Positions 52,290 through 61,325 of a DNA stretch of 64,000 bases are shown here, piece after piece (position 1 is the first letter of the stretch; each line of letters starts with the position of its first letter). Origin of the DNA: Alterisphingorhabdus sp038748365 (GTDB lineage Bacteria; Pseudomonadota; Alphaproteobacteria; Sphingomonadales; Sphingomonadaceae); NCBI GenBank assembly GCA_038748365.1, contig JBCDIZ010000009.1, forward strand, positions 62,001-126,000, read 5' to 3'. Below the pieces are notes generated by a model. It was not told the DNA's origin. It worked only from the letters and a program-made list of their open reading frames with translations, and searched no databases. A program made the position numbers and the translations under genes.

Positions 52290-53311
52290 GCCCGCGCCTC
52301 CTTTGCCCCCGGGTCGGTCATCACCAGCAGCGTGCCATTGTTATGCCCTTGGAAAAGGTCGCCAAAATGCTGTGGTAACTGGGCGAACCCCTCACGCAGG
52401 TCATTGCGATAGACTATCGCGCCACTTTCATATTGCGCTTTCAAATCCGCCCTTGCGGTTTCCCATTCAGCGGCAAAATCACCGACGAGGAACCCCCGCA
52501 TGGTTATGCCACCATAGATGAGCCGCATCATATTGGCCGGACCGCGCATAGCCGCGCCGTCATAGCCTGCTATCTGGCCGCACAGAACTATCCGGCCCAT
52601 CCGGTTCATCGCATCCACAGCGGCATCGAGTGTGTCACCGCCAACATTGTCGAAGAACACATCGACTCCGTCAGGACAGGCGTCTGCAATGGCTTCAGGC
52701 AGTTGCTCGTTTTGATAGTCGATCGCGGCATCACAGCCGGCTGTCTCTGTCAGCCAGCGGCACTTGTCCGGCCCGCCGGCAATACCGACGACGCGGGCAC
52801 CAATGGCGCGGCCCAGCTGGACCGCGACGCCGCCAACCGACCCCGCTGCGCCCGATACCAACAATGTCTCGCCAGCACGAAGCGCCCCAATCCGGTGAAT
52901 TCCAAACCAGGCGGTAAGCGGGTTGATACCGAGCTGTCCCATCGCATCCACAAGGCTGAGATGTGACGGCACCAGCTCGGTCTCGCCGCCGGGCAAGCGC
53001 ATCCGGCTCTGCCAGCGTCCAAGGCAGGTAATATCAGCACCCACCGGGCGATCGGGGTCGTTCGAAGCAACAATGCGGCCACTGGCAGGCGCCAACATAG
53101 CCTCCCCCAGCGGCACGGAGGGATAAAGATTATTCCCCGGCGGATCCATCCAATTGCGCATGGTCGGCGCGCACAGGAACAGGCGCAATTCCACTTCCAC
53201 CTCGCCAGGAGCGAGCGGCTGCTCAAATGTCGGCTGCTCCTCTAAGGTAAAGATATCTGTGTGCAGGCGACCTTCTGGTCGGCGTGAGAGAATCCATTGC
53301 TGATCAGGCAT
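52286..53311 (-). CDS. MDR-family NADP-dependent enone reductase-like
   Basis: The 341-aa protein is a zinc-free medium-chain reductase of the leukotriene B4 dehydrogenase / CurA branch. It has LCAPTMRNWMD near the start, NPLTAWFGIHRIG, SGAAGSVGGVAVQLGRAIGARVVGIAGG for NADPH, and DVFFDNVGGDTLDAAV. Relatives reduce the double bond of alpha,beta-unsaturated ketones. It heads the 14-gene operon. GGAG lies six bases before the ATG at 53311; an ATG four codons earlier has no ribosome site. An enone reductase next to a ketone carboxylase suggests a cyclic or aryl enone substrate. Confidence 0.87.
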   Translation of the reverse strand: MPDQQWILSRRPEGRLHTDIFTLEEQPTFEQPLAPGEVEVELRLFLCAPTMRNWMDPPGNNLYPSVPLGEAMLAPASGRIVASNDPDRPVGADITCLGRWQSRMRLPGGETELVPSHLSLVDAMGQLGINPLTAWFGIHRIGALRAGETLLVSGAAGSVGGVAVQLGRAIGARVVGIAGGPDKCRWLTETAGCDAAIDYQNEQLPEAIADACPDGVDVFFDNVGGDTLDAAVDAMNRMGRIVLCGQIAGYDGAAMRGPANMMRLIYGGITMRGFLVGDFAAEWETARADLKAQYESGAIVYRNDLREGFAQLPQHFGDLFQGHNNGTLLVMTDPGAKEARA

Positions 53312-53414
53312 GGCCAGCTCCATTGTCTGATCGTAAACCCGAAAAACGGCTTTGATGCGATGGCCCTACCATCCTCTTCTACTCTCCCGTTGATTATTAT
53401 AGTCTGCTTCATTG

Positions 53415-53431
53415 GTGAAACGACAGTTCAC
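53415..53431. promoter_or_regulatory. IclR-type palindrome GTGAA-N7-TTCAC (site 1)
   Basis: This perfect 5-bp inverted repeat with a 7-bp spacer lies in the 271-bp divergent gap between the 14-gene operon and the aldo/keto reductase. A degenerate copy, GTGAA-N7-TTTAT, lies at 53533-53549 close to the reductase gene. The same palindrome occurs at 63.15 kb. IclR regulators such as KdgR bind similar TGAAA/TTTCA dyads, and an iclR gene lies at 55.7 kb. Confidence 0.62.
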
Positions 53432-53532
53432 TTATATTAAGCACGAGCTTCTAAAACTGGCAAGCCGCATTGAGCCGACAGCGAAAAAAAATGTAATCGG
53501 CGTATTTCCACTCTTGCACATCAATCACACTC

Positions 53533-53549
53533 GTGAAATGATGATTTAT
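53533..53549. promoter_or_regulatory. Degenerate IclR-type half palindrome (site 2)
   Basis: GTGAAATGATGATTTAT has the left arm of site 1 intact and a right arm with two mismatches. It lies 34 bp before the aldo/keto reductase start, in a good position to affect the plus-strand promoter. The match is weak by itself. Confidence 0.4.
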
Positions 53550-53582
53550 AAATAAAACACCGGAGAAGCATGGGGAGATGGC

Positions 53583-54572
53583 ATGGATTATCGCACACTC
53601 GGAAACACCGGCTTATCAGTAAGCGCTCTGTCGCTTGGTGGTCTCTTTGTATCCGCGGCGGGAGGTCCATTTGAGCGTGCTCGCGATGCTGTGCATCACG
53701 CGCTGGTGCGTGGGGTCAATTACATCGACACTGCTCCGATGTATCTCGACAGCGAGGAGGTTCTGGGTCGTATTCTTGCCGATACATCCGAGCCCGTCAT
53801 CCTCTCGACAAAGCTTGGTGCGCGGCCTCAGCCATTTGATCCGCGCGATGCCGATGCGCTGCTCGAATCATTCGAGACAAGCTGCAAGCTTTTGGGGCGA
53901 AGCAAAATCGACATACTGATGATCCACGAACCCGACCGCCCGCGCCAGTTTGACTGGTGGGAAGCCATGGACGACGCGCTTGGTCCGGTGATGGAGGTTA
54001 TCGACCGGTTGAAGGGCGAAGGCCGCATCCGCTTTGCGGGCCTGGGTGGAACAACGGCCTATGACATGGCGCGGCTGATACGCACGGGGCGGTTCGACGT
54101 CGTTCTGACGGCCTTCAACACCAGCCTGCTCTGGCGGGAAGCCTGGCACGAGATCCTTCCGGCCGCTGCTGAACATGGTGTGGGCGTCGTCGCAGGATCG
54201 CCGCTGCAGCAGGGTGCGCTGGCGCGTATATGGCGTGATGAGGTGGAAACCGCAAAATGGTTGTCCCGCCCGCGCCGCGAGCAGTTCCGCAAGCTGTATG
54301 CTCTCGTCGATGAGCTAGATATCCCCCTCGCCGAGTTGTCGCTGCGCTTTTTATTGGCGGAACCTCGTATTGCGACCATCCTGATGGGTGCCCGCAGTGT
54401 CGAAGAGGTGGATGCCAATGTCGATGCTATAGCCAAGGGGCCGCTGCCATCTGACCTGATGGATAAACTCGACGAAATTGCCGCGATGGTGCCGTTTCGA
54501 CCCCATGACGAGCCTTTCGCCCTGCCCTTTGGTCGCCCCTATGCCGGCACCCCCGCAGCCGGACCTGTCTAG
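53583..54572 (+). CDS. Aldo/keto reductase
   Basis: The 329-aa protein is an AKR-barrel oxidoreductase. It has the catalytic residues DTAPMYLDSE (Asp, Tyr), LSTKLG (Lys) and LMIHEPD (His), and ILMGARSVEEVDANV near the C-terminus for NADP(H). It is close to the pyridoxal 4-dehydrogenase / L-fucose dehydrogenase type of AKR, as is the protein at 62.2 kb, so the two may act on related sugars or one on the aglycone. It is the first gene of the plus operon, 34 bp after IclR-type site 2. Confidence 0.87.
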   Translation: MDYRTLGNTGLSVSALSLGGLFVSAAGGPFERARDAVHHALVRGVNYIDTAPMYLDSEEVLGRILADTSEPVILSTKLGARPQPFDPRDADALLESFETSCKLLGRSKIDILMIHEPDRPRQFDWWEAMDDALGPVMEVIDRLKGEGRIRFAGLGGTTAYDMARLIRTGRFDVVLTAFNTSLLWREAWHEILPAAAEHGVGVVAGSPLQQGALARIWRDEVETAKWLSRPRREQFRKLYALVDELDIPLAELSLRFLLAEPRIATILMGARSVEEVDANVDAIAKGPLPSDLMDKLDEIAAMVPFRPHDEPFALPFGRPYAGTPAAGPV

Positions 54573-54598
54573 GCCCTGACCCTAAAAGGAGAGATATG

Positions 54599-55633
54599 AT
54601 GCGCGCTGCTGTTGTCGAAAATCCTGGCCAGCTTGTCATTCGTAACCTGAGCGATCCTGTTCCCGGCCCTTATCAGGTGCTGACTAAACAATTGTTCGGC
54701 GGAATCTGCGCCGCCACGGATAATCATCTTGTGCAGGGCAAATTGCCGATCCCGGGCATCAGCTATCCATTGATCCTGGGGCATGAAGCCATTGGCGAGG
54801 TGATCTCGGTGGGGAGCAAGGTGCGCAATCTGAAACCCGGCGACCTTGTCACCCGAACGGGCGCGCCGGCCACCGATGACTGTGCTGCCAATTGGGGCGG
54901 CTTTGCAGAATTGGGACTAGCGCATGATTTTGCAGCGATGCGCGATGACGGCTTGCCCGAAGAAGAGTGGCAGCTGCACACAATCAATCGTGTCTTGCCG
55001 GCTGGCACCGACCCTGCAGCCGCCACCATGATGATCACCTGGCGCGAAACGCTTAGCTATCTAACCCGTCTTGGCTCCGTCAATGGCAAGCGGGTACTGA
55101 TTATCGGTTCCGGCGGCAACGGATTTTCCTTCCTTGCTCTGGCTAAGGCGCTCGGCGCGTCGGCGGTGGCCATGATTGGCAACCCACGATGGTCCAGCCA
55201 CGCCGCCGAAACCGGTGCAGACGCCTTTGCCGATTATCGAGACGCAGATGCTATCACCGCTCTCAAAAGCGTCGGGGGAACCGACGGGTTTGATCTCTTG
55301 TTGGATTCGGTTGGCCATACCGGCGGAATTGAAGATGCCCTGCCGCTTATGGCACCGGGGGCAGCCATCGGGCTGTATGGCTTAGAAGCAATTGGTGAGC
55401 GGATGACCGTATTGGAGGCTATTAAGGCCAAGGGGTATCGTGTACATGGCCCCGGTGAATATGCCGAAGGCGAAGCGCATGATCAGGCGGTTGAATTGAT
55501 GCAGTCCGGCGCACTGGATGCCCGGGTTTGGTTCGATCCGGCCAATCCCTTTTCGTTAGACAATATCAACGACAGTCTTGCTGCTGTTGCCAACCGGGAG
55601 AGCTTGAAGGCGGTGGTCCGTATATCGGACTGA
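54599..55633 (+). CDS. MDR-family alcohol dehydrogenase-like protein
   Basis: The 344-aa protein is a medium-chain dehydrogenase. GGICAATDNHLVQG and LILGHEAIGEVISVG hold the Cys and His/Glu positions of the catalytic zinc site. IIGSGGNGFSFLALAKALGAS is the NAD(P) Rossmann motif. The substrate may be a sugar, a polyol or an alcohol group of the aglycone. AAGGAG lies upstream, and the second of two adjacent ATG codons (54599) has the better spacing. It stands 26 bp after the aldo/keto reductase and 56 bp before iclR, in one operon. Confidence 0.84.
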   Translation: MRAAVVENPGQLVIRNLSDPVPGPYQVLTKQLFGGICAATDNHLVQGKLPIPGISYPLILGHEAIGEVISVGSKVRNLKPGDLVTRTGAPATDDCAANWGGFAELGLAHDFAAMRDDGLPEEEWQLHTINRVLPAGTDPAAATMMITWRETLSYLTRLGSVNGKRVLIIGSGGNGFSFLALAKALGASAVAMIGNPRWSSHAAETGADAFADYRDADAITALKSVGGTDGFDLLLDSVGHTGGIEDALPLMAPGAAIGLYGLEAIGERMTVLEAIKAKGYRVHGPGEYAEGEAHDQAVELMQSGALDARVWFDPANPFSLDNINDSLAAVANRESLKAVVRISD

Positions 55634-55689
55634 AACCTTGTGTTTCATGGCAGCGATGCCATAGATGACCTCGTAATGAGGTGTCAGGC

Positions 55690-56472
55690 ATGAATGAACG
55701 GACAAAAAAATACTCCGCCCCAGCTCTGGACAAGGGGCTCGATATTCTTGAGCTGCTTGCTGAGAGCAGCGAGCCACTAACGATGGGAAAGGTCGCAGAG
55801 CTCCTGAATCGTTCCAAGGGCGAGATTTTCCGCATGCTGGTCGCCCTGGAACAGCGGCGCTATATTCTGCGCGACGAGGCGACAGATGGTTTTCTGATCG
55901 GAAACCGATTGTTTGAAATGGCGATGAAGACGACGCCGACCCGTGATCTTGTTGCTACCGCCATGCCGCATATCTCTACTGTAGCGCACGTCCTCGATCA
56001 GTCATGCCACCTCACCGTACTCTCGGATACCCAGATCGTTGTGATCGCGCGGGTCGAAGCGCCCGGCGAACTCGGCTTTGCCGTACGACTGGGCTATCGC
56101 CGCAGGGTCGACCATTCGACATCGGGCCGAGTGCTGGCCGCTTTTGCCAGCCCGGCCGATCGGCAGCGGCTGATTGCAGAGATGCATGAGCGCTATCCCG
56201 ATTTCGACCGTGCCGCCTTTGAGGCCCAAATCGAGCACGTTATCAAGCAGGGATATGAGAAGGGACCCAGCCGCACGGTCCAGGGCGTCACGGATCTGGG
56301 AGCACCCATTATCGGCGAGACCGGCTGGGTGATCGGCACATTGACCGTGCCCTTCATATTGCGGGACGGCAAACATGCAGGGCTCGATGAAGCAGCGGAC
56401 ATGGTTGTTCGCGAGGCGGCGGCCATATCTGCAGAACTTGCAATTGGTATGCCCAAAGCCGCGACGACCTGA
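55690..56472 (+). CDS. IclR-family transcriptional regulator
   Basis: The 260-aa protein has an N-terminal winged helix (ALDKGLDILELLAESSEPLTM..., recognition helix around NRSKGEIFRMLVALEQ, residues 8-70) and a C-terminal IclR effector domain with HLTVLSDTQIVVIARVEAPGELG and STSGRVLAAF. IclR proteins bind small acids or sugar acids and short palindromes. The two perfect GTGAA-N7-TTCAC sites in the divergent promoters at 53.4 and 63.15 kb are its likely targets. GAGG lies eight bases before the ATG at 55690; a GTG three codons earlier is possible. A sugar-acid intermediate such as a fuconate derivative is a reasonable effector. Confidence 0.9.
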   Translation: MNERTKKYSAPALDKGLDILELLAESSEPLTMGKVAELLNRSKGEIFRMLVALEQRRYILRDEATDGFLIGNRLFEMAMKTTPTRDLVATAMPHISTVAHVLDQSCHLTVLSDTQIVVIARVEAPGELGFAVRLGYRRRVDHSTSGRVLAAFASPADRQRLIAEMHERYPDFDRAAFEAQIEHVIKQGYEKGPSRTVQGVTDLGAPIIGETGWVIGTLTVPFILRDGKHAGLDEAADMVVREAAAISAELAIGMPKAATT

Positions 56473-56609
56473 ATCGGACTGCACCATCCAGTGCATATAA
56501 GAAGTTGCATTTTATCTCTGCAACGGTAATCATCCTGAGAAAAACAGACGCACAGTTTGCGGTCGGTCCCTGGCCGATATTCGTCTGACAGGATGGGAGT
56601 TGCAGCAGG

Positions 56610-58016
56610 ATGACGGCGGCATATCGACAACAACAGGTTTGGGCCTCCGCGGCTGAGGCACCCAAGGGTTTTCGCTTCTTCCTCTTCGCCTCGCCCCAGC
56701 TTGCCCTGGCCACCCTCGGCCTGCCTATCGTCATCTACCTGCCAGCCTATTATGCCGGTCCGCTCGGACTAGGCCTCGCGGCCACCGGCTTTATCTTCAT
56801 GATCACACGCTTCTGGGACGTGTTTACCGATGGCTTCCTTGGCTGGGCTGTAGACCGTTTCCCGACACGCTGGGGCCGACGCAAGATCTGGATGCTGGTC
56901 TCTACCCCGCTGATGGTGGCTGGCACCATCGCCATCTGTTTCCCGCCTGAAGGAGCCGGCAATCTTTACCTGATGTTCTGGCTCATATTCATCTATATCT
57001 GGTGGACGCTGATCCACCTGTGCCACATTGCCTGGGCTGCCGAACTATCCGACCGCTATGATGAGCGCTCAAGCATCCAGAGCCGTATTCTCGCAGTCTA
57101 TTTTTCCGGTCTGCTGCTGGTGTTGACCGCACCGATAGCCGTGGGCGCTATAATGGGTGAAACCGACCTTGAGACCAAGGTGCGGGCTATGGGCATCTAC
57201 GCTGCGGTGCTGCTGCCGATCACCGTTCTCGTCTCTGTTTTCATGGCGCGAGAGAAGCCAGCACCGCCCCGCGCATCGACCGAAAAACCATTGGGCTTTG
57301 TTGAAGGATTGTCGCTGGCGGCGCGCAACCCCGCATTGTTGCGTTTGCTGGGCGTTGACATGCTGGCGGGCCTTGCAGGCGGCACGGCCAGTGGCCTGTT
57401 CGTTTTTGTCACCGGCGAGCTGTTCCAGCTAGAGGGCGCGCTGACGATTGGCGGCGTTGCGGTCGATCCGGGCGCGCTGCTGATCTTCACCTATGCCGGA
57501 GCCTTCTTTGGCATCCCATTGTGGCTGAAGCTGTCCTATCGCATTGGCAAGCACCGCGCGGTGTCCGCCTCAGCCATCCTGACGATCCTGGCCTTCCTCT
57601 ATTCACTGATCATGCCGAAGGGCGACTTTCTCGCGGCCTCTGTTTTCTACCTGGTGAATGGCATTGCCTTTGGCGCGGCCCCTTTTCTCGACCGGGCCAT
57701 GCTCGCCGATGTCGTCGATCTCGATCAGACCCAGAGCGGCGAGCAGCGCACCGGTTTCTTCTTTGCCTTAATGTCGATGACCAACAAAATCGGTTACGCC
57801 TTGCCGATCGGGATAATTTTTCCGCTGCTCGCCCTGATCGGCTTTGACCCCAATGGCAATAACGATCCGCAGGCTATTGCCTGGCTTGGCGCCATTTTTG
57901 TCGGCATTCCCGTTCTTTTGAAACTGCTCATTATCGCGCTGACGTGGAACTTCCCGATCACCCGCGAAATGCAGGAAGACTTGCGTACCCAGCTCACAAG
58001 CCAGGAGGCGAGCTAG
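56610..58016 (+). CDS. GPH-family glycoside/sugar:cation symporter
   Basis: The 468-aa protein has about twelve hydrophobic spans and the signature of the glycoside-pentoside-hexuronide family: RFWDVFTDGFLGWAVDRFPTRWGRRKIW in the first loops (residues about 68-96) and MLADVVDLDQTQSGEQRTGFFF around residue 375. Such carriers import glycosides or sugars with H+ or Na+. With a cytoplasmic GH29 fucosidase encoded under the same putative operator, an intact fucoside is the best guess for its cargo. It follows iclR by 137 bp and converges with the flavoprotein gene. Confidence 0.9.
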   Translation: MTAAYRQQQVWASAAEAPKGFRFFLFASPQLALATLGLPIVIYLPAYYAGPLGLGLAATGFIFMITRFWDVFTDGFLGWAVDRFPTRWGRRKIWMLVSTPLMVAGTIAICFPPEGAGNLYLMFWLIFIYIWWTLIHLCHIAWAAELSDRYDERSSIQSRILAVYFSGLLLVLTAPIAVGAIMGETDLETKVRAMGIYAAVLLPITVLVSVFMAREKPAPPRASTEKPLGFVEGLSLAARNPALLRLLGVDMLAGLAGGTASGLFVFVTGELFQLEGALTIGGVAVDPGALLIFTYAGAFFGIPLWLKLSYRIGKHRAVSASAILTILAFLYSLIMPKGDFLAASVFYLVNGIAFGAAPFLDRAMLADVVDLDQTQSGEQRTGFFFALMSMTNKIGYALPIGIIFPLLALIGFDPNGNNDPQAIAWLGAIFVGIPVLLKLLIIALTWNFPITREMQEDLRTQLTSQEAS

Positions 58017-58028
58017 GCCGTATAGACG

Positions 58029-60092
58029 TTACAGGGCCAGAGCCAGTTCTGTCGCTTCGGCAATCGCGCGTTTGGCATCCAGTTCGACCGCTTCATGTGC
58101 ACCACCGACAAGTCGAGCCGAGACACCGCGTGCTTGCAGTTCATCATAGAGTGTCCGCTCTGGCTCCTGTCCGGCGCAGATGATCACAGTATCGACGTCG
58201 AATAGCCTTGGTTCATCGCCGACCAGCGTATGCAGGCCTTCATCGTCGATCCTGAGATAGGTCACCCCGCCCAGCATCTGCACACCACGCTGAGCGAGCG
58301 ACAAGCGGTGCGTCCAGCCGGTCGTGCGACCAAGCGATCTGCCAGGCTTGCTGTCGCGGCGCTGCAATATGAAAACTTCGCGATCTGCCTGATTGATGTG
58401 CTTCTCGACACCGGCGACACCGCCGCGCGGATGGTTGGCAAAATCGACGCCCCATTCGCGGCAGAATGTGGGAATATCCATCGCTGCCGATGGCCCGGCA
58501 TGGGTTATAAGTGTGGCGACATCAAAACCGATGCCACCGGCCCCCATGATCGCGACGCGTCGACCGATCGGCTTATGGCCGAGTATGGCGTCGATATAGC
58601 CCACGGCCTTGGGATGATCGATCCCGGCGAGATCGGGGACGCGCGGGCGAATGCCGGTGGCAATGATGACTTCGTCATAGCCGCCAGCCGCGAGCATTTC
58701 AGCATCGGCGCGGGTGTTCAGTTTCAAGCTGATGTCGAGCTTGTCGATCATCCGGGCGAAATAGCGCAGCGTCTCGTGAAACTCCTCCTTGCCCGGCACC
58801 CGTTTGGCGAGGTTGAACTGACCGCCAATTTCGCTGGCGGCATCATAGATGGTGACCTGATGACCACGCTCCGCCGCCTCTACCGCGAATGCTAACCCGG
58901 CTGGCCCGGCACCCACCACGGCAAGGTTGCGCGCCACCTTTGCTGGTTTTGCCTCCAGCAAGGTCTCATGACAGGCTCTGGGATTGACGAGGCACGAAGT
59001 GAGTTTGCCGCTAAAGGTGTGATCGAGACAGGCCTGATTGCAGGCGATGCAGGTGTTGATCTCGTCTTCACGGCCTTCAAACGCCTTGTTCACCAGATCG
59101 GCATCGGCCAGCATGGGCCGCGCCATCGAGACGAGATCGGAATGCCCGGCGGCAAGCACCTGTTCGGCGACTTCGGGCATGTTGATGCGGTTCGATGTGA
59201 TCATCGGCACCGAAACATGTTTGCGAATGCGCCCTGTCACCTCGGCAAAGGCAGCGCGCGGCACCATGGTGGCGATGGTCGGCACCTGCGCTTCGTGCCA
59301 GGTGAAGTGGGTGCTGATGATGTTCGCTCCGGCAGCCTCAATCGCCTGGGCAAGCTGGATAACCTCGTCACCCGACATGCCTTCTTCCAACATGTCCATT
59401 GCCGGTATGCGGAAGATGAGGATGAAATCATCGCCCACCGCGGCACGCGTCCGTCGAACCGTCTCAACCGGGAAGCGCATCCGGTTCTCGAAACTGCCGC
59501 CCCATTCATCATCGCGTTGATTGGTCTTTTCGACAAGAAAGGTGGAGAGAAGATAGCCGGCTGAACCGATGATCTCGACGCCATCATAACCCGCCGCCTT
59601 CGCCTGCACCGCGCAGTTGGTGAAATCGGCCAGCTGCTTCTCGATTCCCTCACCGTCCAGTTCATTGGGGATGAAGCGACCGATGCGCGATCGTATGGCC
59701 GATGGGGCCACGCAGTCAGGCGTATTGGCCAGCGCTCCGGCATGAAGGATTTGCATGATGATCTTCACGTCCGGGTCGGTAGCGTGGACTGCCTCGGTCA
59801 CGATGCTGTGGCGCGCTGCCTCTTCCGGGGTGGAGAGCTTGGCACCGCCGCCGCCTTCAACATTCGGCGCGATACCGCCGGTGATGATCATGCCCACCCC
59901 GCCGCGTGCACGGGCCGAGAAAAACGCAGCCATACGCTCAAATCCGCCTTCGATATCCTCCAGGCCGGTGTGCATCGATCCCATAAGGATGCGATTCTTC
60001 AAACGGGTGAACCCCAGGTCAAGCGGCGAGAAAGTGCGCGGATAACGCGGGTGCGCATCCGAAATTTCACAGTCACTAGCGGTGGCAGCCAT
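58029..60092 (-). CDS. 2,4-dienoyl-CoA reductase-type FMN/FAD/Fe-S enoate reductase
   Basis: The 687-aa protein has an N-terminal old-yellow-enzyme barrel (FTRLKNRILMGSMHTG, HAGALANTPD, GGSFENRMRFP), a 4Fe-4S cluster site with CIACNQACLDHTFSGKLTSC at about residues 338-357, and two C-terminal nucleotide folds (VVGAGPAGLAFAVEAAERG and IMGAGGIGFDVA). Size and layout match FadH-type 2,4-dienoyl-CoA reductases and related enone or trimethylamine-type enzymes. The ATG at 60092 follows GGAGAGGAG; a longer frame lacks signals. In this cluster it may reduce a conjugated enone or dienoyl-CoA of the aglycone rather than a fatty acid. Confidence 0.9.
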   Translation of the reverse strand: MAATASDCEISDAHPRYPRTFSPLDLGFTRLKNRILMGSMHTGLEDIEGGFERMAAFFSARARGGVGMIITGGIAPNVEGGGGAKLSTPEEAARHSIVTEAVHATDPDVKIIMQILHAGALANTPDCVAPSAIRSRIGRFIPNELDGEGIEKQLADFTNCAVQAKAAGYDGVEIIGSAGYLLSTFLVEKTNQRDDEWGGSFENRMRFPVETVRRTRAAVGDDFILIFRIPAMDMLEEGMSGDEVIQLAQAIEAAGANIISTHFTWHEAQVPTIATMVPRAAFAEVTGRIRKHVSVPMITSNRINMPEVAEQVLAAGHSDLVSMARPMLADADLVNKAFEGREDEINTCIACNQACLDHTFSGKLTSCLVNPRACHETLLEAKPAKVARNLAVVGAGPAGLAFAVEAAERGHQVTIYDAASEIGGQFNLAKRVPGKEEFHETLRYFARMIDKLDISLKLNTRADAEMLAAGGYDEVIIATGIRPRVPDLAGIDHPKAVGYIDAILGHKPIGRRVAIMGAGGIGFDVATLITHAGPSAAMDIPTFCREWGVDFANHPRGGVAGVEKHINQADREVFILQRRDSKPGRSLGRTTGWTHRLSLAQRGVQMLGGVTYLRIDDEGLHTLVGDEPRLFDVDTVIICAGQEPERTLYDELQARGVSARLVGGAHEAVELDAKRAIAEATELALAL

Positions 60093-60195
60093 TGTTACTC
60101 TCCTCTCCTGAGAGGGCCTTGTACTATGTCCGGTGCCTATTCTTGGCCCGACGGGGCGGGCAGGCCAAAGGCGTACCGGACAGCATAAACTCGGG

Positions 60196-60933
60196 CTAAT
60201 TGCTCCAGCCGCCATCGATGATATGCGGCTGGCCGGTGGTGTAGCTGGCCTCATCCGAGGCGAGATAGACCGCAAGCGCTGCAACTTCTTCGGGCTTGCC
60301 GAGCCGACCCATTGGCTGGCGGGCAATGAATGCGGCGCGTGCCGCCACCGGATCAGGCTGGGCGTTGATGCGGCCTTCCAGCGACGGGGATTCGACAGTG
60401 CCAGGGCAGATCGCATGGGCGCGAATACCGGCGGTGACATAATCGGCAGCCACTGCCTTTGTCAGGCCGATTACAGCAGCTTTGGTGGCGCCATAGGCGA
60501 AACGGTTCGGCACACCTCGGATCGAGGAGGCAACCGAGGCCATGTTGATAATGGTGCCACTCCCGCGTTCCAGCATCCCCGGCAGGGCGGCGCGAATGGT
60601 GCGCACCATGCTAGTGACATTCAGGTCCCAGCTAAATTCCCAATCGCTGTCACTCATCTCGAGGATCGTACCGTGATGAACAAAGCCGGCGCAGTTAAAG
60701 AGTATATCTGGCGCCTCCCCGGCGAGTGCCGCGGCCACCGCTGCGCTGTCGCGTATATCCAACCGGGCGGTCACTATCTCTGGTGCCTCTTGCTTGAGGC
60801 TGGCAAGCGCATCTTCATCAATATCGGTGGCGGTCACCAAGGCCCCTTCGCTTGCAAATGCCAGCGCGGTGGCCCGTCCGATACCTGCGCCTGCCGCCGT
60901 AACGAATGCGCGCTTTTCAGCCAATCGACCCAT
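60196..60933 (-). CDS. SDR, probable 2-keto-3-deoxy-L-fuconate dehydrogenase
   Basis: The 245-aa short-chain dehydrogenase has VTAAGAGIGRAT for the coenzyme, TDIDEDAL (the Asp favours NAD), a YGATK catalytic pair and PMGRLGKPEEVAALAVYLASDE at the C-terminus. Position between L-fuconate-pathway genes and similarity to the Xanthomonas-type 2-keto-3-deoxyfuconate dehydrogenase suggest oxidation of KDF to the 2,4-diketo acid. The hydrolase that would cleave this to pyruvate and lactate is not in the window. AAGGA lies upstream of the ATG at 60933; a TTG 15 bases before is less likely. Confidence 0.84.
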   Translation of the reverse strand: MGRLAEKRAFVTAAGAGIGRATALAFASEGALVTATDIDEDALASLKQEAPEIVTARLDIRDSAAVAAALAGEAPDILFNCAGFVHHGTILEMSDSDWEFSWDLNVTSMVRTIRAALPGMLERGSGTIINMASVASSIRGVPNRFAYGATKAAVIGLTKAVAADYVTAGIRAHAICPGTVESPSLEGRINAQPDPVAARAAFIARQPMGRLGKPEEVAALAVYLASDEASYTTGQPHIIDGGWSN

Positions 60934-60998
60934 TTCCTGTCCTTTCAATATCTGCTCATTATCTGGTACCCCGGTTCCGGGCCATCAGTCGCTTTGCC

Positions 60999-61325
60999 TC
61001 AATCCATATGAAAAACGCATTCCATATCGGACCACCATTCGTCTCGCTCTGCCGTTGGCCAAGGGGTCTGACAGGGATCGGTGAAGCTCCACCAACGCTG
61101 GGTCTCCGGGTCGGCCGCGACCTTTGCCATATCGGCTTCCCAATCATCCCCGCTATATTCAAGATAGCCGAAAAGCACGTCGTCTTTCAGGAAGATGGAG
61201 TAGTTGGAGACATTTGCCGCCTTGAGCGCGGCGATGACACCCGGAAAGGGATTGGCATGGAGCGCCTTATACTCCTCCAGCTTTTCCGGTTTGACCCGGA
61301 TCACCATTGCGCGTCGCTGCATCAC
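60999..61325 (-). CDS. RhaM-family sugar mutarotase (probable L-fucose mutarotase)
   Basis: The 108-aa protein matches the L-rhamnose mutarotase family (DUF718): MVIRVKPEKLEEYKALHANPFPG contains the conserved active-site His, followed by SIFLKDDVLFGYLEY and QRWWSFTDPCQ. Such proteins interconvert anomers of 6-deoxy sugars, and relatives in L-fucose clusters act on fucose. It overlaps the fuconolactonase stop by four bases and so is translated with it. Confidence 0.87.
   Translation of the reverse strand: MMQRRAMVIRVKPEKLEEYKALHANPFPGVIAALKAANVSNYSIFLKDDVLFGYLEYSGDDWEADMAKVAADPETQRWWSFTDPCQTPWPTAERDEWWSDMECVFHMD

Noticed and set aside
53583..54572. This aldo/keto reductase as the L-fucose dehydrogenase
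   Set aside because: The reductase at 62171-63160 is embedded with lactonase and mutarotase, so it is the better candidate; this one is left general.
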